The notes: a model not told the origin generated them from the letters alone. 64,000 nt of DNA from CAWFFV01 sp963814985 (GCA_963814985.1 CAWFFV010000027.1:1-64000); one strand, 5' to 3'. Positions 38,201 through 47,799 are shown, counted from the stretch's first letter. Numbers and translations: made by a program.

Positions 38201-39391
38201 ATGCAACACCGTGCGGTTATCAATCAGCAAAGGAGCAGCAGGAGTATCATGCCACGAGGTTCCGGCTGGACGTCCCTCAAGGAAGGGAAAGCGGTCAGGA
38301 TCGAAGAGGTGCCCACCGTAGGCTGGCAAGCGTAGATCGGAATGCTCCACGCCACCATTGACAATACGAAAGAGTGCCAGCAGACGACTCCAGGCATCGA
38401 AGCGCAAGCCAAGCACCTCTTCGGCCTGCTGATCAGCCAGTTCTCGCAACTGCTTGTGCATGGTGGAGACGGCATAATTCTGGTCGTAGAGCGCTTCACC
38501 AAGTCGCAACAGATCGCGCTCCTCCGCCGAGAGCAGAAACACCAGCCGCATCATCACGGTGAGAGCCGCTTCGTATAACATTTTCTCGCTGATGTTGTGC
38601 AGCAGAGTACGCTGGCTATCCTTGTCGAGCCGATCCAGCGTGCGCACCAGCACCTCAACCGCCTGGCGTACCTGCTCCCCAAGTTGATCGGTGACTTCTT
38701 GCTGCTTCTGGGCGCTTCTGGTCAGCAGTGCCTCTAATGTCTGGTCTTCCGGGACATTAAAGAAGCGTTCCATGCTCAACAGGCTACGGAAGGCTCGCAG
38801 CGTCAATGGCTCTTCCTGCCAGGTTTCGGCATCCCAGGTATAGTAGCCTGTGATCTCATTGAGGGGAGCATCAACGAGCATCCATTTTTTGCCATTCGTT
38901 ACCAGGCCCAGGCGTGTCCCGGTCTTGCGCAAGAGTTCCATCATCCGTGTGGCTGGCGACCAGCGCCTGTCAGGGATAACCTTCTCCAAATCCTGCACCA
39001 TGGGAGCGAGTTGCAGCAACAGGCGCGGCTTCTGCTCAAAGGGAGAGCAAATCACCATGGTCGGGCGAAGCGTCTCGCCCTGATCTTTGAGTTCGTAGTG
39101 GAGTTCCGGTGGGATCTGTTGCCCTTCGAGGATAACATCGGAGCGCATCTCAAGCACCTCTTCGAGCACAAAACGTACCCATTGCCGATGAATGGCAGGA
39201 TCAGGACGGTTACCCGCCTGATTATCACTCCACTCCTCATAGGCCAGTTGCAGGCGGCGACGTGCCTCGTTCTCTCTCAGGTCCAGACCCTGCGGAAAAC
39301 TCTCCAGCAAGACAGGCAGACTCAGGAAGGGACCAGAGACCTCCATCAGTGACAGCCACTCAGCATGTTGACGGGCAATAGATCTATCCAT
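35298..39391 (-). pseudogene. drmMI: DrmMI-like N6-adenine DNA methyltransferase, several frameshifts
   Basis: The first 826 residues are open (39391 to 36914). Motif I LKVCDMAMGSGAFLVQICRY marks the AdoMet pocket and MMGNPPFQGGSK is the NPPF catalytic motif IV. The rest continues in changing frames: RDTLHLDYSVLVGAYEDARE (36945 on), NGKRGIADLCAYFFLRATK (~36620), ATNTIAQGDTREVGLDQIT, RPDQSPSRWVINFHDWPLE (~36140), LYSTIADMKQVLVRA and VFVPNGSVF (with a TAA between), and the end GERYYTHRQSIMLTRQEG (35640). Corrected length is ~1360 aa, as for large Eco57I/type IIG-like methylases. In class 1 DISARM such an enzyme marks self DNA. A ribosome site AGAGGAAC precedes the start. At least five breaks plus the nonsense codon make true decay more credible here than in genes with a single break. 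Confidence 0.8.
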
Positions 39392-39440
39392 AGATCTTGT
39401 TCCTCTACAATTCTTTTTTCCAGGGTAGTCTCACGTTCCC

Positions 39441-42400
39441 TTAACGAGCCATATGCTCCGGCACCAGATAGGTCACTGCGACCGGAAAGAGACGAGGCTG
39501 TGGGTTGGCAAAGCGTTGCTCAATCCGTCTGGTCTCCTGCTCGATCTCTGTATCAATCTGCCTGGCACGCCCTTCCAGGGCAGAGATATTCCGCTCAACC
39601 TGCTGGCGTTCCTCCGTAGAGAATCCGGCAAGTGGCAACTGAACGATCCCTTCAGGTTGCCGTATTTCTTTGAAAATGCTCTCCTGGAGCTCGTGCAGAA
39701 TCGCCGTGATATCGCGTTGCTCTTTGGCGGCACGATCAGCCAGCGTCTTTTGCAAGCTGCCCGTTCGTTCCCGCATCCGTACATCCAACGACTGCATCAA
39801 TGCATCACGGTGCTTCTCCCACTGCGCAGTAAGTTCCTGTTGCATGCGGGCAGAGACGGCGTGATCCTGAGCAATTGCCTGTGCCTCCTTGAGTTGACGC
39901 TCATTCATACGGGCAAAGCGTCCCTCACGCAGATAACCGCCTGCCACAATCAGTTCTTCATGAAGGCGCTGATTGTCACTGCCGAGGATGAGAAGCCGGG
40001 CATGAGCGATCACGGCGGGGGAATCCTGAGCATAGCTGGGAACTGTACGGGCGGTGACACGGTACAACTTGCGTTGATCGCTGCTCGACCAGATCTCGGC
40101 CCGCAACAAACGCAGGGACATCGTGACCAGACGATGGTTCAGATGTGCAAGGACGACATCATCCCGCCCATTGACAAGTGTATGGTCAAAGACAATCGGG
40201 CGCTTCTGTCTGGTATGGGGATGTTCCAGGCCATTGGTACACTTTGCCCAGCTTCCGCTCAGTTCGGGAACCTCAAAGACCTCGATAGGCGGGTAGTTCC
40301 CATGGGGGTCGTGCAAGATATGTTTTTGTAAGGCCGGCTGTCTGGCAAGTTCCAGGGCCGTTTCAACAACGGACTGGATATTGGCGGGAGTCATGCCAAG
40401 CTCACGCTTCCCTTCCTGTAACTGCTCATAGAGTTGTCGGATGCGCTCTTCCAGTTTCTCGCGCTGCTTGCGCTCAAAGGCATGCATACGACGTGACGGT
40501 GCATTTTCCTCGGCTCGTCTGGTATCGAGTGTGCTACGACGACCAAGCATAGCTTCCTCGACCTGTTCTGCGATAACCGGGCCAACATTGCCAAGATCTT
40601 CACGGATCTTCTCGATTTTCTCAACGGCCTGCATCAGAAATTCGAGATCGGTATCCAGTTTGCTCACACTGCGCTCTGTACCAGCGGCGCTGCGATAGGT
40701 GCTACTGACAAAATGATAGATGTTGACCTGCGGAGCACGTTGACCATGACGATCAACGCGACCATTGCGCTGTTCCAGGCGGTTGGGATTCCAGGGGATC
40801 TCATAATGGATTAAGCGTGAGCAGTGATTTTGCAGATCAATACCTTCGGAGGCTGCATCTGTAGCGAGCAGAAGACGTACCGAAGCATCAGCAGGATCAG
40901 CCTGGAACGAGGCTTTAATCGTTTCGCGTTCCTTAGAATCCATCCCACCATAAAGCATGAGCAGGCGCTTCTCACCATCCGGGCCTTTTTCGGCAAACCC
41001 TTCACGCGCCAACAGACCATAGAGCCAGTTCTGTGTTGCACGATACTCGGTAAAGATGATCACACGCTCGCTTGACCAGTGCCCATTGGGTTTGAGCGTG
41101 GTATGGAGCCAATCAAGCAACTGTTGCGCCTTGCTATCGGGACGATGACGGACACGCTCAGCCCAGGCATGCATCTGGGCAAGCAGGGCTTGCTCCTGAG
41201 CATCTGGTTCGCGGAAGAGCGGTGAGACGGCTTCCAGGGCTGCATAGGTCGCCTCATTGAGTGACTCGTCATTATCGCTTTCCTCTTCCAGTTGCTCAAT
41301 CCTGGCTACGAAGAATACCTATGCCGGGTCGTCGGGTAACACTGGTATGGCGTTTGGCCTGTGTCAGCGCATTCTCATGCTGTGTCAGCGTCGTGAAGAA
41401 AGCTTCGGGTGAAAGAAAGAGGCGCTTCTTCAACAGCTTCAGCACAAACTCAGTCGCATAGCGTTCCGTTGCCTCGCTGGCCTGCTCAATGCGGCGCTGG
41501 CTGTACTGTTGCAAAAGCTGGTGAATGGCACGCTCTTGCTGCGTATACTCAACCAGAAGAGGCGTGATCTGTCGTTGAGGGAAACGTGAGGAGCCATCCC
41601 ATCGTTTTGGTAACTCGGATTTCAGACGGCGTACCATCACAGCATTCAACTGCTCATGATCCGGTTCAACACCTCTGGCAAAACGCTGATTGTCCAGCAG
41701 TTCGAGCAGGGCCGAGAAGCTTTCACGATAGCCATTATGCGGGGTCGCTGAAAGGAACAGCTTATGCTCAAAGTGAGGGGTCAGTCGTCGCAGTGCCAGC
41801 GTACGTAATGAATCGGTCGCATATTTGCCACGACCGGAAGGAGCCACATTATGGGCCTCGTCGAGGATCAACAGATCAAACTTACGAGGATAGGGTGACT
41901 CGCCTTCAGCGGGTAAGATTTCGCTGAACAGGCGCATCGGTCGCTCACGTTTCAAAAAGTCGATGGACGTGATGAGGCGTGGGAAGTGTGTCCAGGGATT
42001 GACATTCAGACCACGCTCACGTCGGAACATCCTCATCAGTTCGCTGTCAACGATACGAAATTCCAGACCAAACTTATCACGCATCTGGTCATGCCACTGA
42101 ACCTGAAGTGCTGCGGGACAGATGATGAGAAGACGGCGAGCACGGTGGCGGATGATCAGTTCTTGCGCGACCAGACCCGCCTCGATGGTTTTGCCAAGAC
42201 CAACATCATCGGCAATCAGCAAATTAACACGTGGCATCTGAATAGCACGGGCTACAGGGTCCAACTGATAATCCTCGAGTGTACCCACTGCGAAAGGGGG
42301 CTTGAATAGCTTTCACATCGGCGCTGGATGCCGCGCCCCAACGGACAGCATTGAGGAAGGTATCAAGTCGTTGCGGAGTATCGAAGCCAACAGGTTGAGG

Positions 42401-42709
42401 GAGAGGCGTCTTCTCAATCGTCGTCGCACCCGGCTCAATTTCCCAGATGACCTGGAGTTCTTCACCGAGCGCATCATCTTCAACCGAAAAGAGTGTCACC
42501 AGATGTTGACGGTGCAGGCTCTCAGAGGAGAAAATATCTGGTGGGAGCAAACTTTGCGCAATATCAACAACCACATAGCGTCGTCGCCGGACATCCACCA
42601 GTTGCCCAGGCTCCGGAATTTGTAGAACAAGGCCCAAAAGTTCGATCTCCTTACTGGCAGAAAAAATTACCCGGTTGGTGTGCACCCTTCCGGTTGCTGG
42701 ATATTTCAT
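39441..42709 (-). pseudogene. drmD: DrmD-like SNF2-family helicase, two frameshifts
   Basis: Conserved SNF2 motifs: I IADDVGLGKTIEAGL, II DLLILDEAHNVAP, III FLSATPHNGY, then FTEYRATQNWLYGLLAREGF, V LLATDAASEGIDLQ and VI LEQRNGRVDRHGQ. The N-terminal ~135 residues are beta-rich (RRRRYVVVDIAQSLLPPD). Frames change at ~42285 (C5 instead of C4 on the coding strand) and ~41305 (one extra G, CAGGATT). Removing both bases gives 1088 aa. DrmD is the class 1 DISARM accessory helicase, normally next to drmMI as it is here (49-bp gap). No strong ribosome site is seen at 42709. It is the first gene of the operon, so the promoter should lie in 42710-42800. Confidence 0.8.
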
Positions 42710-42835
42710 AGATCTATTTTTGTCGTAGAATTGATAAATGCTTTTTCAGTTCTCTTACTCGCTTTTGAATTGCAGAGACATTATACTCCTTGAGAGAAAA
42801 GAATGCTACATCTGCACTCTGTTTCTAAAGTGAGG

Positions 42836-43036
42836 CTATACCCTGGTCCATGCCTCGGCGATCTGGAGCATCTGGATACCAGCTTGCTCCTGCCCCACCT
42901 GCATGAGCAAGAGTCCAGTAGACATGCACTGAATAAATCCCCACTGCCAGATGGCTTGCGTGTCCGCACCAGTAAGATGGCTGAGATAGGCACATCTCTC
43001 ACGGCCAAGTCTCACATCCGCAACTCTCGTCCACAT
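42836..43036 (-). other. Possible C-terminal remnant of a kinase-like gene
   Basis: A 66-residue minus frame (AYLSHLTGADTQAIWQWGF, IQMLQIAEAWTRV) resembles the helical end of aminoglycoside/streptomycin phosphotransferases. No catalytic part is present. I am not sure of this; it could be non-coding. Confidence 0.22.
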
Positions 43037-43103
43037 CTAATCCACACGTTCTAAGGTGTTATCCAGAACTCATCCACAAAACACGTAAGAAAGCTGTGGA
43101 TAA
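43027..43103. promoter_or_regulatory. Cluster of DnaA-box-like sites
   Basis: Five 9-mers related to TTATCCACA fall in 77 bp: TCGTCCACA (43027), TAATCCACA (43038), TTATCCAGA (43059), TCATCCACA (43070), and a perfect box on the other strand, TGTGGATAA (43095-43103). The same direction and close spacing suggest DnaA binding, as an origin-like, regulatory or titration site. No AT-rich unwinding element or replication gene is next to it. Confidence 0.4.
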
Positions 43104-43232
43104 CCCACTCGCACTTTCGCTTACGATCAGCTACACTGAAAGTGAGAAACACAGTGCATAAGCTCTTCCCAGGTCAGTGTATTTCATCCCAGATTATTCA
43201 TCATTGTTCGCATGGATCAGGAGGAACCACTT

Positions 43233-43586
43233 ATGTCAAAAACCACAACGGCGAATCCAATACTGCCACGTAGCTCCCTACGACATCGTCCCATTGGCTC
43301 CATGAAATCCAAAGAGCCACCGGCTATCCTACGTGCCTCGCGTACACCGCACATTGCCACGGCAGAGATGGTCACCGTGCCTGTTTTCACGCGCATACCG
43401 CCCGCGCCCGTGCCAGCAACATCTCAGAGCCAGATGCGGCCCTGGCTTAAACAGGCCAGTGGAGGAATACTTGCGGCGCTTCTACTTGTTCTGGTCATAC
43501 AGTCTCTCACACCCTGGATATCCATGACCTGGAATGACTGGCAATATGGGCGACCACGCATGTTTCAGATGGATGCTTTTGTATGA
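43233..43586 (+). CDS. Small single-pass membrane protein of unknown function
   Basis: Start chosen at MSKTTTANPI (43233), preceded by an AGGAGGAACC ribosome site; the longer frame from 43212 includes that site. The product is 117 aa: a basic/polar N-terminus with Ala-Pro runs, one transmembrane segment (GGILAALLLVLVIQSLTPW, ~77-95), then a short tail ending WQYGRPRMFQMDAFV. The polar N-terminus before the helix suggests an N-in orientation. The protein stops abruptly after the tail and may be a truncated form of a longer anchored protein. No function can be assigned. Confidence 0.55.
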   Translation: MSKTTTANPILPRSSLRHRPIGSMKSKEPPAILRASRTPHIATAEMVTVPVFTRIPPAPVPATSQSQMRPWLKQASGGILAALLLVLVIQSLTPWISMTWNDWQYGRPRMFQMDAFV

Positions 43587-43644
43587 GATGCCAGCCTACA
43601 TCCTACCATGACTGATCAATCTTCCGTTCAATCGTAGTCGCCTC

Positions 43645-43670
43645 CTATAGTATCACCTTTGATACTATAG
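43645..43670. terminator. Perfect 11-bp stem, 4-base loop
   Basis: CTATAGTATCA and TGATACTATAG flank CCTT. It is symmetrical, so it could serve as a bidirectional end signal for the converging genes or as an operator. There is no T-run. Confidence 0.4.
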
Positions 43671-43798
43671 CACATCTTTGTGCGTACTTGCGTGCATGTA
43701 CATTTCTCCTCTATACTGATCCCTGGACTATTGGCCTGGGCATCAAGGGGCTAAAGAATAAGCATCAGTCATGTTCTGCTATCTGCTATCCTCGACAA

Positions 43799-43829
43799 CA
43801 TCAAGCTCTGAGCCAGTCAGAGCTTGATG
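43799..43829. terminator. Perfect 13-bp stem, 5-base loop
   Basis: CATCAAGCTCTGA and TCAGAGCTTGATG flank GCCAG. It lies between convergent gene ends and fits a bidirectional terminator, though no T-run follows. Confidence 0.45.
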
Positions 43830-43902
43830 CGCTCGTGAAGACTAAAAACAAAGATCTGGCCAGGCGGCCACTGAGTTTGTAAGATCGATGCTAAGTTGTC
43901 AG

Positions 43903-44656
43903 TTAAGAGGTACTCTGCGCAAGTATAAAGAGCCTGCGAGCAATCAATATGTACCAGAGCGCCGCCGGAACAATCACGATGTACGAGAGAGCCAGACCAA
44001 TCATCCCCATCAGCGGCAAAGGCGGCACCAGCATCAGCACACCCATCAGCATGCCCACAGCAGCCGTCGTCTTACTAAAAATTCCACTACGTAACATGAC
44101 TGCCGCGATAAGGATATCAGCAATACCGCTCAGGACGAAAAACAGGCCAAATGCGGTGCCATTGTAGTTGGCCAATAACCCCTCTCCAGCGGCCAAGAAA
44201 GGCGGCTCGCTGCGCCACTGTTGTCGCAGCCTGGTATTGATCGCTCAGGTAGAGCATCGAAAAGGTCGGATTCACCGCAAAGAAGAGCACTATCCCGAAG
44301 AGGCCAAGCGTCATAGCGATGGTCATAAGCGATGGGCTGGCTCGTCTGAGCGCGACATAAAGGGCGAGCAGGATCAGAATTGAGCCGGCTTCGGCCAGAA
44401 TCAGCAGAAGGTCAAGATCGAGAAGTCCAAGCAACGTGTTGCTCTGGAATTGCGTAAAGTGGCCTATCACGGTGGTCGGCTGAGGGTAGAAGATGAAAAG
44501 GGGGGCCTGAATCACCATGATAGCGATCTCGGCCAGAGCCGCCACTGCGCCAACTCTGTACAGGGACTTCCAGGCAAGCGCCGTTGTTGCGAGCACTGGC
44601 TCATCCACCGGCTTCTGGCCCGCCGATGAGGATTGTATATTGAATGTTTTCATCAT
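43903..44656 (-). pseudogene. DUF4386-like polytopic membrane protein, one frameshift
   Basis: Two frames (44656 to ~44195, then ~44195 to 43903) join to 250 aa if one base is removed near 44195, at ...AQRAAFL/AAGEGLLANYNG. About six hydrophobic helices are visible, including ALAEIAIMVIQAPLFIFY, ILILLALYVAL, LGLFGIVLFFAV, FGLFFVLSGIADILIAAVML, AAVGMLMGVLMLVPPLPLMG and LALSYIVIVPAALWYILIA. The arrangement and NYNGTAFGLFFVLSG look like the DUF4386 family of unknown function. It is preceded by an AGGAAG ribosome site. No link to its neighbours is obvious. Confidence 0.6.
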
Positions 44657-44977
44657 TTTACTTCCTGCGGCAGGTTCGTTTTTCTCCTGCCTGCCTGTAC
44701 GGCATGCCTGACGGGAGAGCTATGTGCTGCCAGATCAAACAGACAAAGACACATTCTCTTCCTTTTGGATGGTGATCATCACACCAGGGCACACCCTTCC
44801 TTGCCATCCTTCATCAGACGTTCCATCTGTCAAGCATTTGGTGCGCCTATTTCTCTTCTCCCTCTAGAGGATAACTCAAAGTGCTCTCTTCTACGTCACA
44901 ATGCAATAGCTTGCATTCTCAATTGGCTCACGCCGGAGCGCATCCTCATCAGTTTGCTATCAACAATACAAAATTCA

Positions 44978-45082
44978 TAACTATTCAGGAACCCCTCTTG
45001 CAAAAGGAGAATTTGCGAGGGCACCTCACGCTCCGTCCAGGGGATACTAAGTCCCCTGGCATCCCCTCCTGAAATAGTTATA
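44978..45082. repeat. MITE-like element with ATAACTATTCAGGA termini
   Basis: The left end ATAACTATTCAGGA is matched by TCCTGAAATAGTTAT at the right end (one extra base). An inner palindrome (CCAGGGGATACTAAGTCCCCTGG) occurs in the right half. About 105 bp, no coding capacity: the form of a non-autonomous transposable element. Confidence 0.55.
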
Positions 45083-45228
45083 ACTACTCAGGTCTGCTCA
45101 CCACCTGCGGCGGCTCGCTCTTGTTTTATCTGGATGGCGGGCTTGCGGCACAAACCCGCCATCCAGATAAAACAGTTTGCGAAGCGCCGAAGGCGCTGAG
45201 GAATCCGGAAAAGGGCCTGAGTAGTTAC
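45080..45228. repeat. MITE-like element with a 20-bp perfect internal stem
   Basis: The outer ends ATAACTACTCAGG (left) and CCTGAGTAGTTAC (right) are inverted copies and are related to the ends of the neighbouring element. Inside, TGTTTTATCTGGATGGCGGG (45122-45141) pairs perfectly with 45155-45174 around a 13-base loop. Possibly a REP/MITE family member also acting as a terminator for sbnB, whose stop is at 45272. Confidence 0.55.
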
Positions 45229-45271
45229 GAAAGGCTCCGCTATTTCAAGACGGGGATGACATTCTTGTTGA

Positions 45272-46321
45272 CTAACGCTTCAACCATACTCCAATGTCAA
45301 GTTTTTGTGCAATCTGATAAACTTGTGTTGCAAGTGCTATGTCTTCAATAGCAAGCCCGAAAGGATTCACAAGGATAATATCATCTGCACTGGATCGCCC
45401 CACTCTCGTTCCAGCAACAATTTCTCCAAATTGAGCATCTATTCGACGTTGCCCTTCATGGATGGCATCAACCTGATCATCAGGACCAATAATCTGCCCA
45501 TTTCTGTACATCCTTCCGATTAGCCGCCTCGGGTCATTTTTGACAAGGTTCCAATCATCGACAATCACTTTGTCTGCATTGAAAACAACATCCGGCAAAG
45601 GATCATCAAGCGAAACATTCACCAGGAGTGCACCAGGCTGCAACCATGCGAAAGGAATATAACCAACAGTCGTAGTAGTCACGGGAACAATGAGTTGTGC
45701 CGGCCTGATAGCCTCCTCTGCTGTAGATGTGGCCTGGAGAACTACGTCATGCTCCTGGAGAAGCGGAGCCAGGTCGTCCTGTAGTGCCTTAATTCGCTTC
45801 TTGTCTATATCGAAGATCTGTATCAGACGTAGCTCAGGAAGCCTCCTGACAAGGAGTTCAATGTGGGCCTTCGCCAACACTCCAGCACCAACAAGAGCCG
45901 CACATTGAACACGTTCACCTTTGAGCAGGTCCGTTGCAAGTGCAGTAACGCTGGCTGTACGCAAACTCGAAATATAAGCGCCCTCCATGATACATATAAT
46001 ACGAACCGATGTATCATCATACAGCAATGTCAATCCACTTGCACGTGGTAGCCCTCGCTTAGGATTACGAATGTTGCCATTGATAATCTTCGTTCCAGCA
46101 GTTCTCAATGAGCCACCTAAGTAAGCTGGCATATTCAGGCTCCTCACCTGCTCATCTTTGCCATTCTTCCAGGTAAGATAAGCTTCATCGGGAAGAATTG
46201 TCTGACCAGAACCGTGCATGCTAAAAACTTCACGTATAATTTCAACACTATCAAATTCCTTGCAGGCCATCTCCACATCACTTCCACAAAGATAGAGAAT
46301 GCTCTCATCACGATTACCCAT
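45272..46321 (-). CDS. sbnB: SbnB-like N-(2-amino-2-carboxyethyl)-L-glutamate dehydrogenase
   Basis: 349 aa from MGNRDESILYLC (46321), with AAGGAGTGA upstream. It belongs to the ornithine cyclodeaminase/mu-crystallin fold. An NAD-binding loop AALVGAGVLAKAHIELL is followed by an acidic strand end (IFDID). Family blocks are GSLRTAGTKIINGN, GLTLLYDDTSVRIICIMEGAYISSLRTASVTALA and VNVSLDDPLPDVV. SbnB oxidises the SbnA product to L-2,3-diaminopropionate plus 2-oxoglutarate. sbnA lies directly upstream on the same strand, which makes this function much likelier than ornithine cyclodeaminase. Diaminopropionate is a known NRPS building block, fitting the NRPS genes that start ~3 kb away on the other strand. 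Confidence 0.87.
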   Translation of the reverse strand: MGNRDESILYLCGSDVEMACKEFDSVEIIREVFSMHGSGQTILPDEAYLTWKNGKDEQVRSLNMPAYLGGSLRTAGTKIINGNIRNPKRGLPRASGLTLLYDDTSVRIICIMEGAYISSLRTASVTALATDLLKGERVQCAALVGAGVLAKAHIELLVRRLPELRLIQIFDIDKKRIKALQDDLAPLLQEHDVVLQATSTAEEAIRPAQLIVPVTTTTVGYIPFAWLQPGALLVNVSLDDPLPDVVFNADKVIVDDWNLVKNDPRRLIGRMYRNGQIIGPDDQVDAIHEGQRRIDAQFGEIVAGTRVGRSSADDIILVNPFGLAIEDIALATQVYQIAQKLDIGVWLKR

Positions 46322-46345
46322 TATAATCACTCCTTCTAGATACGT

Positions 46346-46369
46346 TAAGACGTATTTTAATACGCCTTA
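46346..46369. promoter_or_regulatory. Imperfect palindrome upstream of sbnB
   Basis: TAAGACGTATT and AATACGCCTTA form an 11-bp stem with one mismatch and a 2-base centre, 24 bp before the sbnB start in the 159-bp sbnA-sbnB gap. It could be an operator or a weak hairpin. Confidence 0.3.
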
Positions 46370-46480
46370 TTACATACCAACTGATACACTCTTTGCAGTG
46401 GAACATTGGTCAAGTACACTTGCACCCGAGCAGAATGGATATCAATAGACTTTGTTCATGCATTGAATTTGGAAAGGTAC

Positions 46481-47512
46481 TTAAGGCTGAATGATCTCCA
46501 ATGCAGCCTGTAATTGCTCGGTAAAGGGGGTCGATGTCTGTCGTTGTATCCAGGCATCGTTAAAGATCGTCGCGTTGTAATTGTCCCCGTCATCTGCACA
46601 GACACACACCACATTGGTAAGATTGGGATGATCTGTAAGATAGTGTGCACAAGCGAAGAGGACACATCCGCTTGATCCACCTAACTTCAGGCCTGTTTTA
46701 GCATAGAGAGCATGACAAAAAGCAAAGGCTTCCTCGTCTCTGACAAGAATATAGTTGTCGTATAAATCTTGCGTAATAAAATTTGAGGACCGGGAAGAGC
46801 CAATACCTGTCAATTTTCTTGAAGCGGGGGGAGTGCCAAATACAGCTGATCCGTATGCATCTACTCCAATAATACATGCAGATGGTGCCATTTCACGTAT
46901 GTAACGTCCAATACCAGCAAGCGTTCCACCAGTGGAAACCGGAGCAAAGATTATATCCACATTCTTCTTCATCTGAAGATAAATCTCAGGACCTGTACTC
47001 ATGTAGTGAATACGAGGGTTGGCTGTGTTCACGTATTGATTGGTCCAAACATAGTTCTTGTTAAGAGAACAAAGTTCCCGCACGTGTGCCAGACGGGATA
47101 GAAGGTAACCACCATTAGCGTCGGGGTGATGAACCATCTCAATATGAGCACCGAAAGATTGCATTTTAGCAATATTCTCTTCTGTTGTCTTGGGATCGAC
47201 AACGACGATGAGTTTATATCCTCTCATTTTGCAAATAAGTGCAAGCGCTACACCTAAATTCCCTGATGTCGACTCAATAATTGTCGAGTCCTCATCTAAG
47301 ATGCCACGCTCTTCGAGGTCCTGGATTAATCCCCAACCGGTTCTATCTTTCATTGAGCCTGTTGGATTTTCGCTCTCCAGTTTCAGATGGACGACATGGA
47401 TATTGCCATTGAGGAGAAAACGGATGGGTTTTAAAGGTGTATTCCCTATGTTCTGTATCACATGGCTCAGCTCTGCTGGTGATAATTCCATAAGTGTGCT
47501 GAGATTTTGCAT
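46481..47512 (-). CDS. sbnA: SbnA-like N-(2-amino-2-carboxyethyl)-L-glutamate synthase (PLP-dependent)
   Basis: 343 aa from MQNLSTLMELSP (47512), chosen because AGAGGTGA lies six bases upstream; the frame is open further to 47542. It has a cysteine-synthase fold: IGNTPLKPI at the start, PLP lysine in ENPTGSMKDRTG, phosphate-binding STSGNLGVALA, APVSTGGTLAGIGRY, and KLGGSSGCVLFA near the end. In the SbnA subgroup the enzyme condenses O-phospho-L-serine with L-glutamate; SbnB then releases L-2,3-diaminopropionate. The two genes are in the standard order here. Together they point to a diaminopropionate-containing product of the adjacent NRPS. The frame is intact. Confidence 0.87.
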   Translation of the reverse strand: MQNLSTLMELSPAELSHVIQNIGNTPLKPIRFLLNGNIHVVHLKLESENPTGSMKDRTGWGLIQDLEERGILDEDSTIIESTSGNLGVALALICKMRGYKLIVVVDPKTTEENIAKMQSFGAHIEMVHHPDANGGYLLSRLAHVRELCSLNKNYVWTNQYVNTANPRIHYMSTGPEIYLQMKKNVDIIFAPVSTGGTLAGIGRYIREMAPSACIIGVDAYGSAVFGTPPASRKLTGIGSSRSSNFITQDLYDNYILVRDEEAFAFCHALYAKTGLKLGGSSGCVLFACAHYLTDHPNLTNVVCVCADDGDNYNATIFNDAWIQRQTSTPFTEQLQAALEIIQP

Positions 47513-47767
47513 CAATTTCACCTCTATTTGTAATGAAGTCAATATAACTTCCTAATCATCCAATCAAATGTTGTGCCCGAGATAATGCTAAAGTTTCCAC
47601 ATGTGGTTCTTCAATCACAGTGTCATGACGCCCTAGAAACTTCTACTCCTTTCGCTGCTAATTCTTCCCAACCCCTCACTTTAATCCTCATCCTGAAAGT
47701 GTTGAAAGTCAATTAAACAGTACCATCGGCGGTGATCAAACATGCCAATTTGGAGCTTCCATTTACC

Positions 47768-47799
47768 TATGGAAGAATGAGACACGCGTATCAGCCACA
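47768..47799. repeat. 32-bp direct repeat, copy 1
   Basis: The unit begins TATGGAAGAATGAGACACGC and ends TATCAGCCACA. An identical copy is at 47922-47953, 154 bp away, in the same orientation. Confidence 0.8.

Larger units (their letters stand above)
43587..43902. other. Intergenic region with two strong hairpins
   Basis: I see no gene. The region holds the two perfect inverted repeats listed separately and lies between two genes that converge on it (plus-strand 43233-43586 and minus-strand 43903-44656). Confidence 0.5.
44657..45271. other. Intergenic region carrying MITE-like elements
   Basis: The right half is taken up by the two inverted-repeat elements below. In the left half (44657-44977) I see no gene; the open frames there have no motif or ribosome site. 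Confidence 0.5.
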
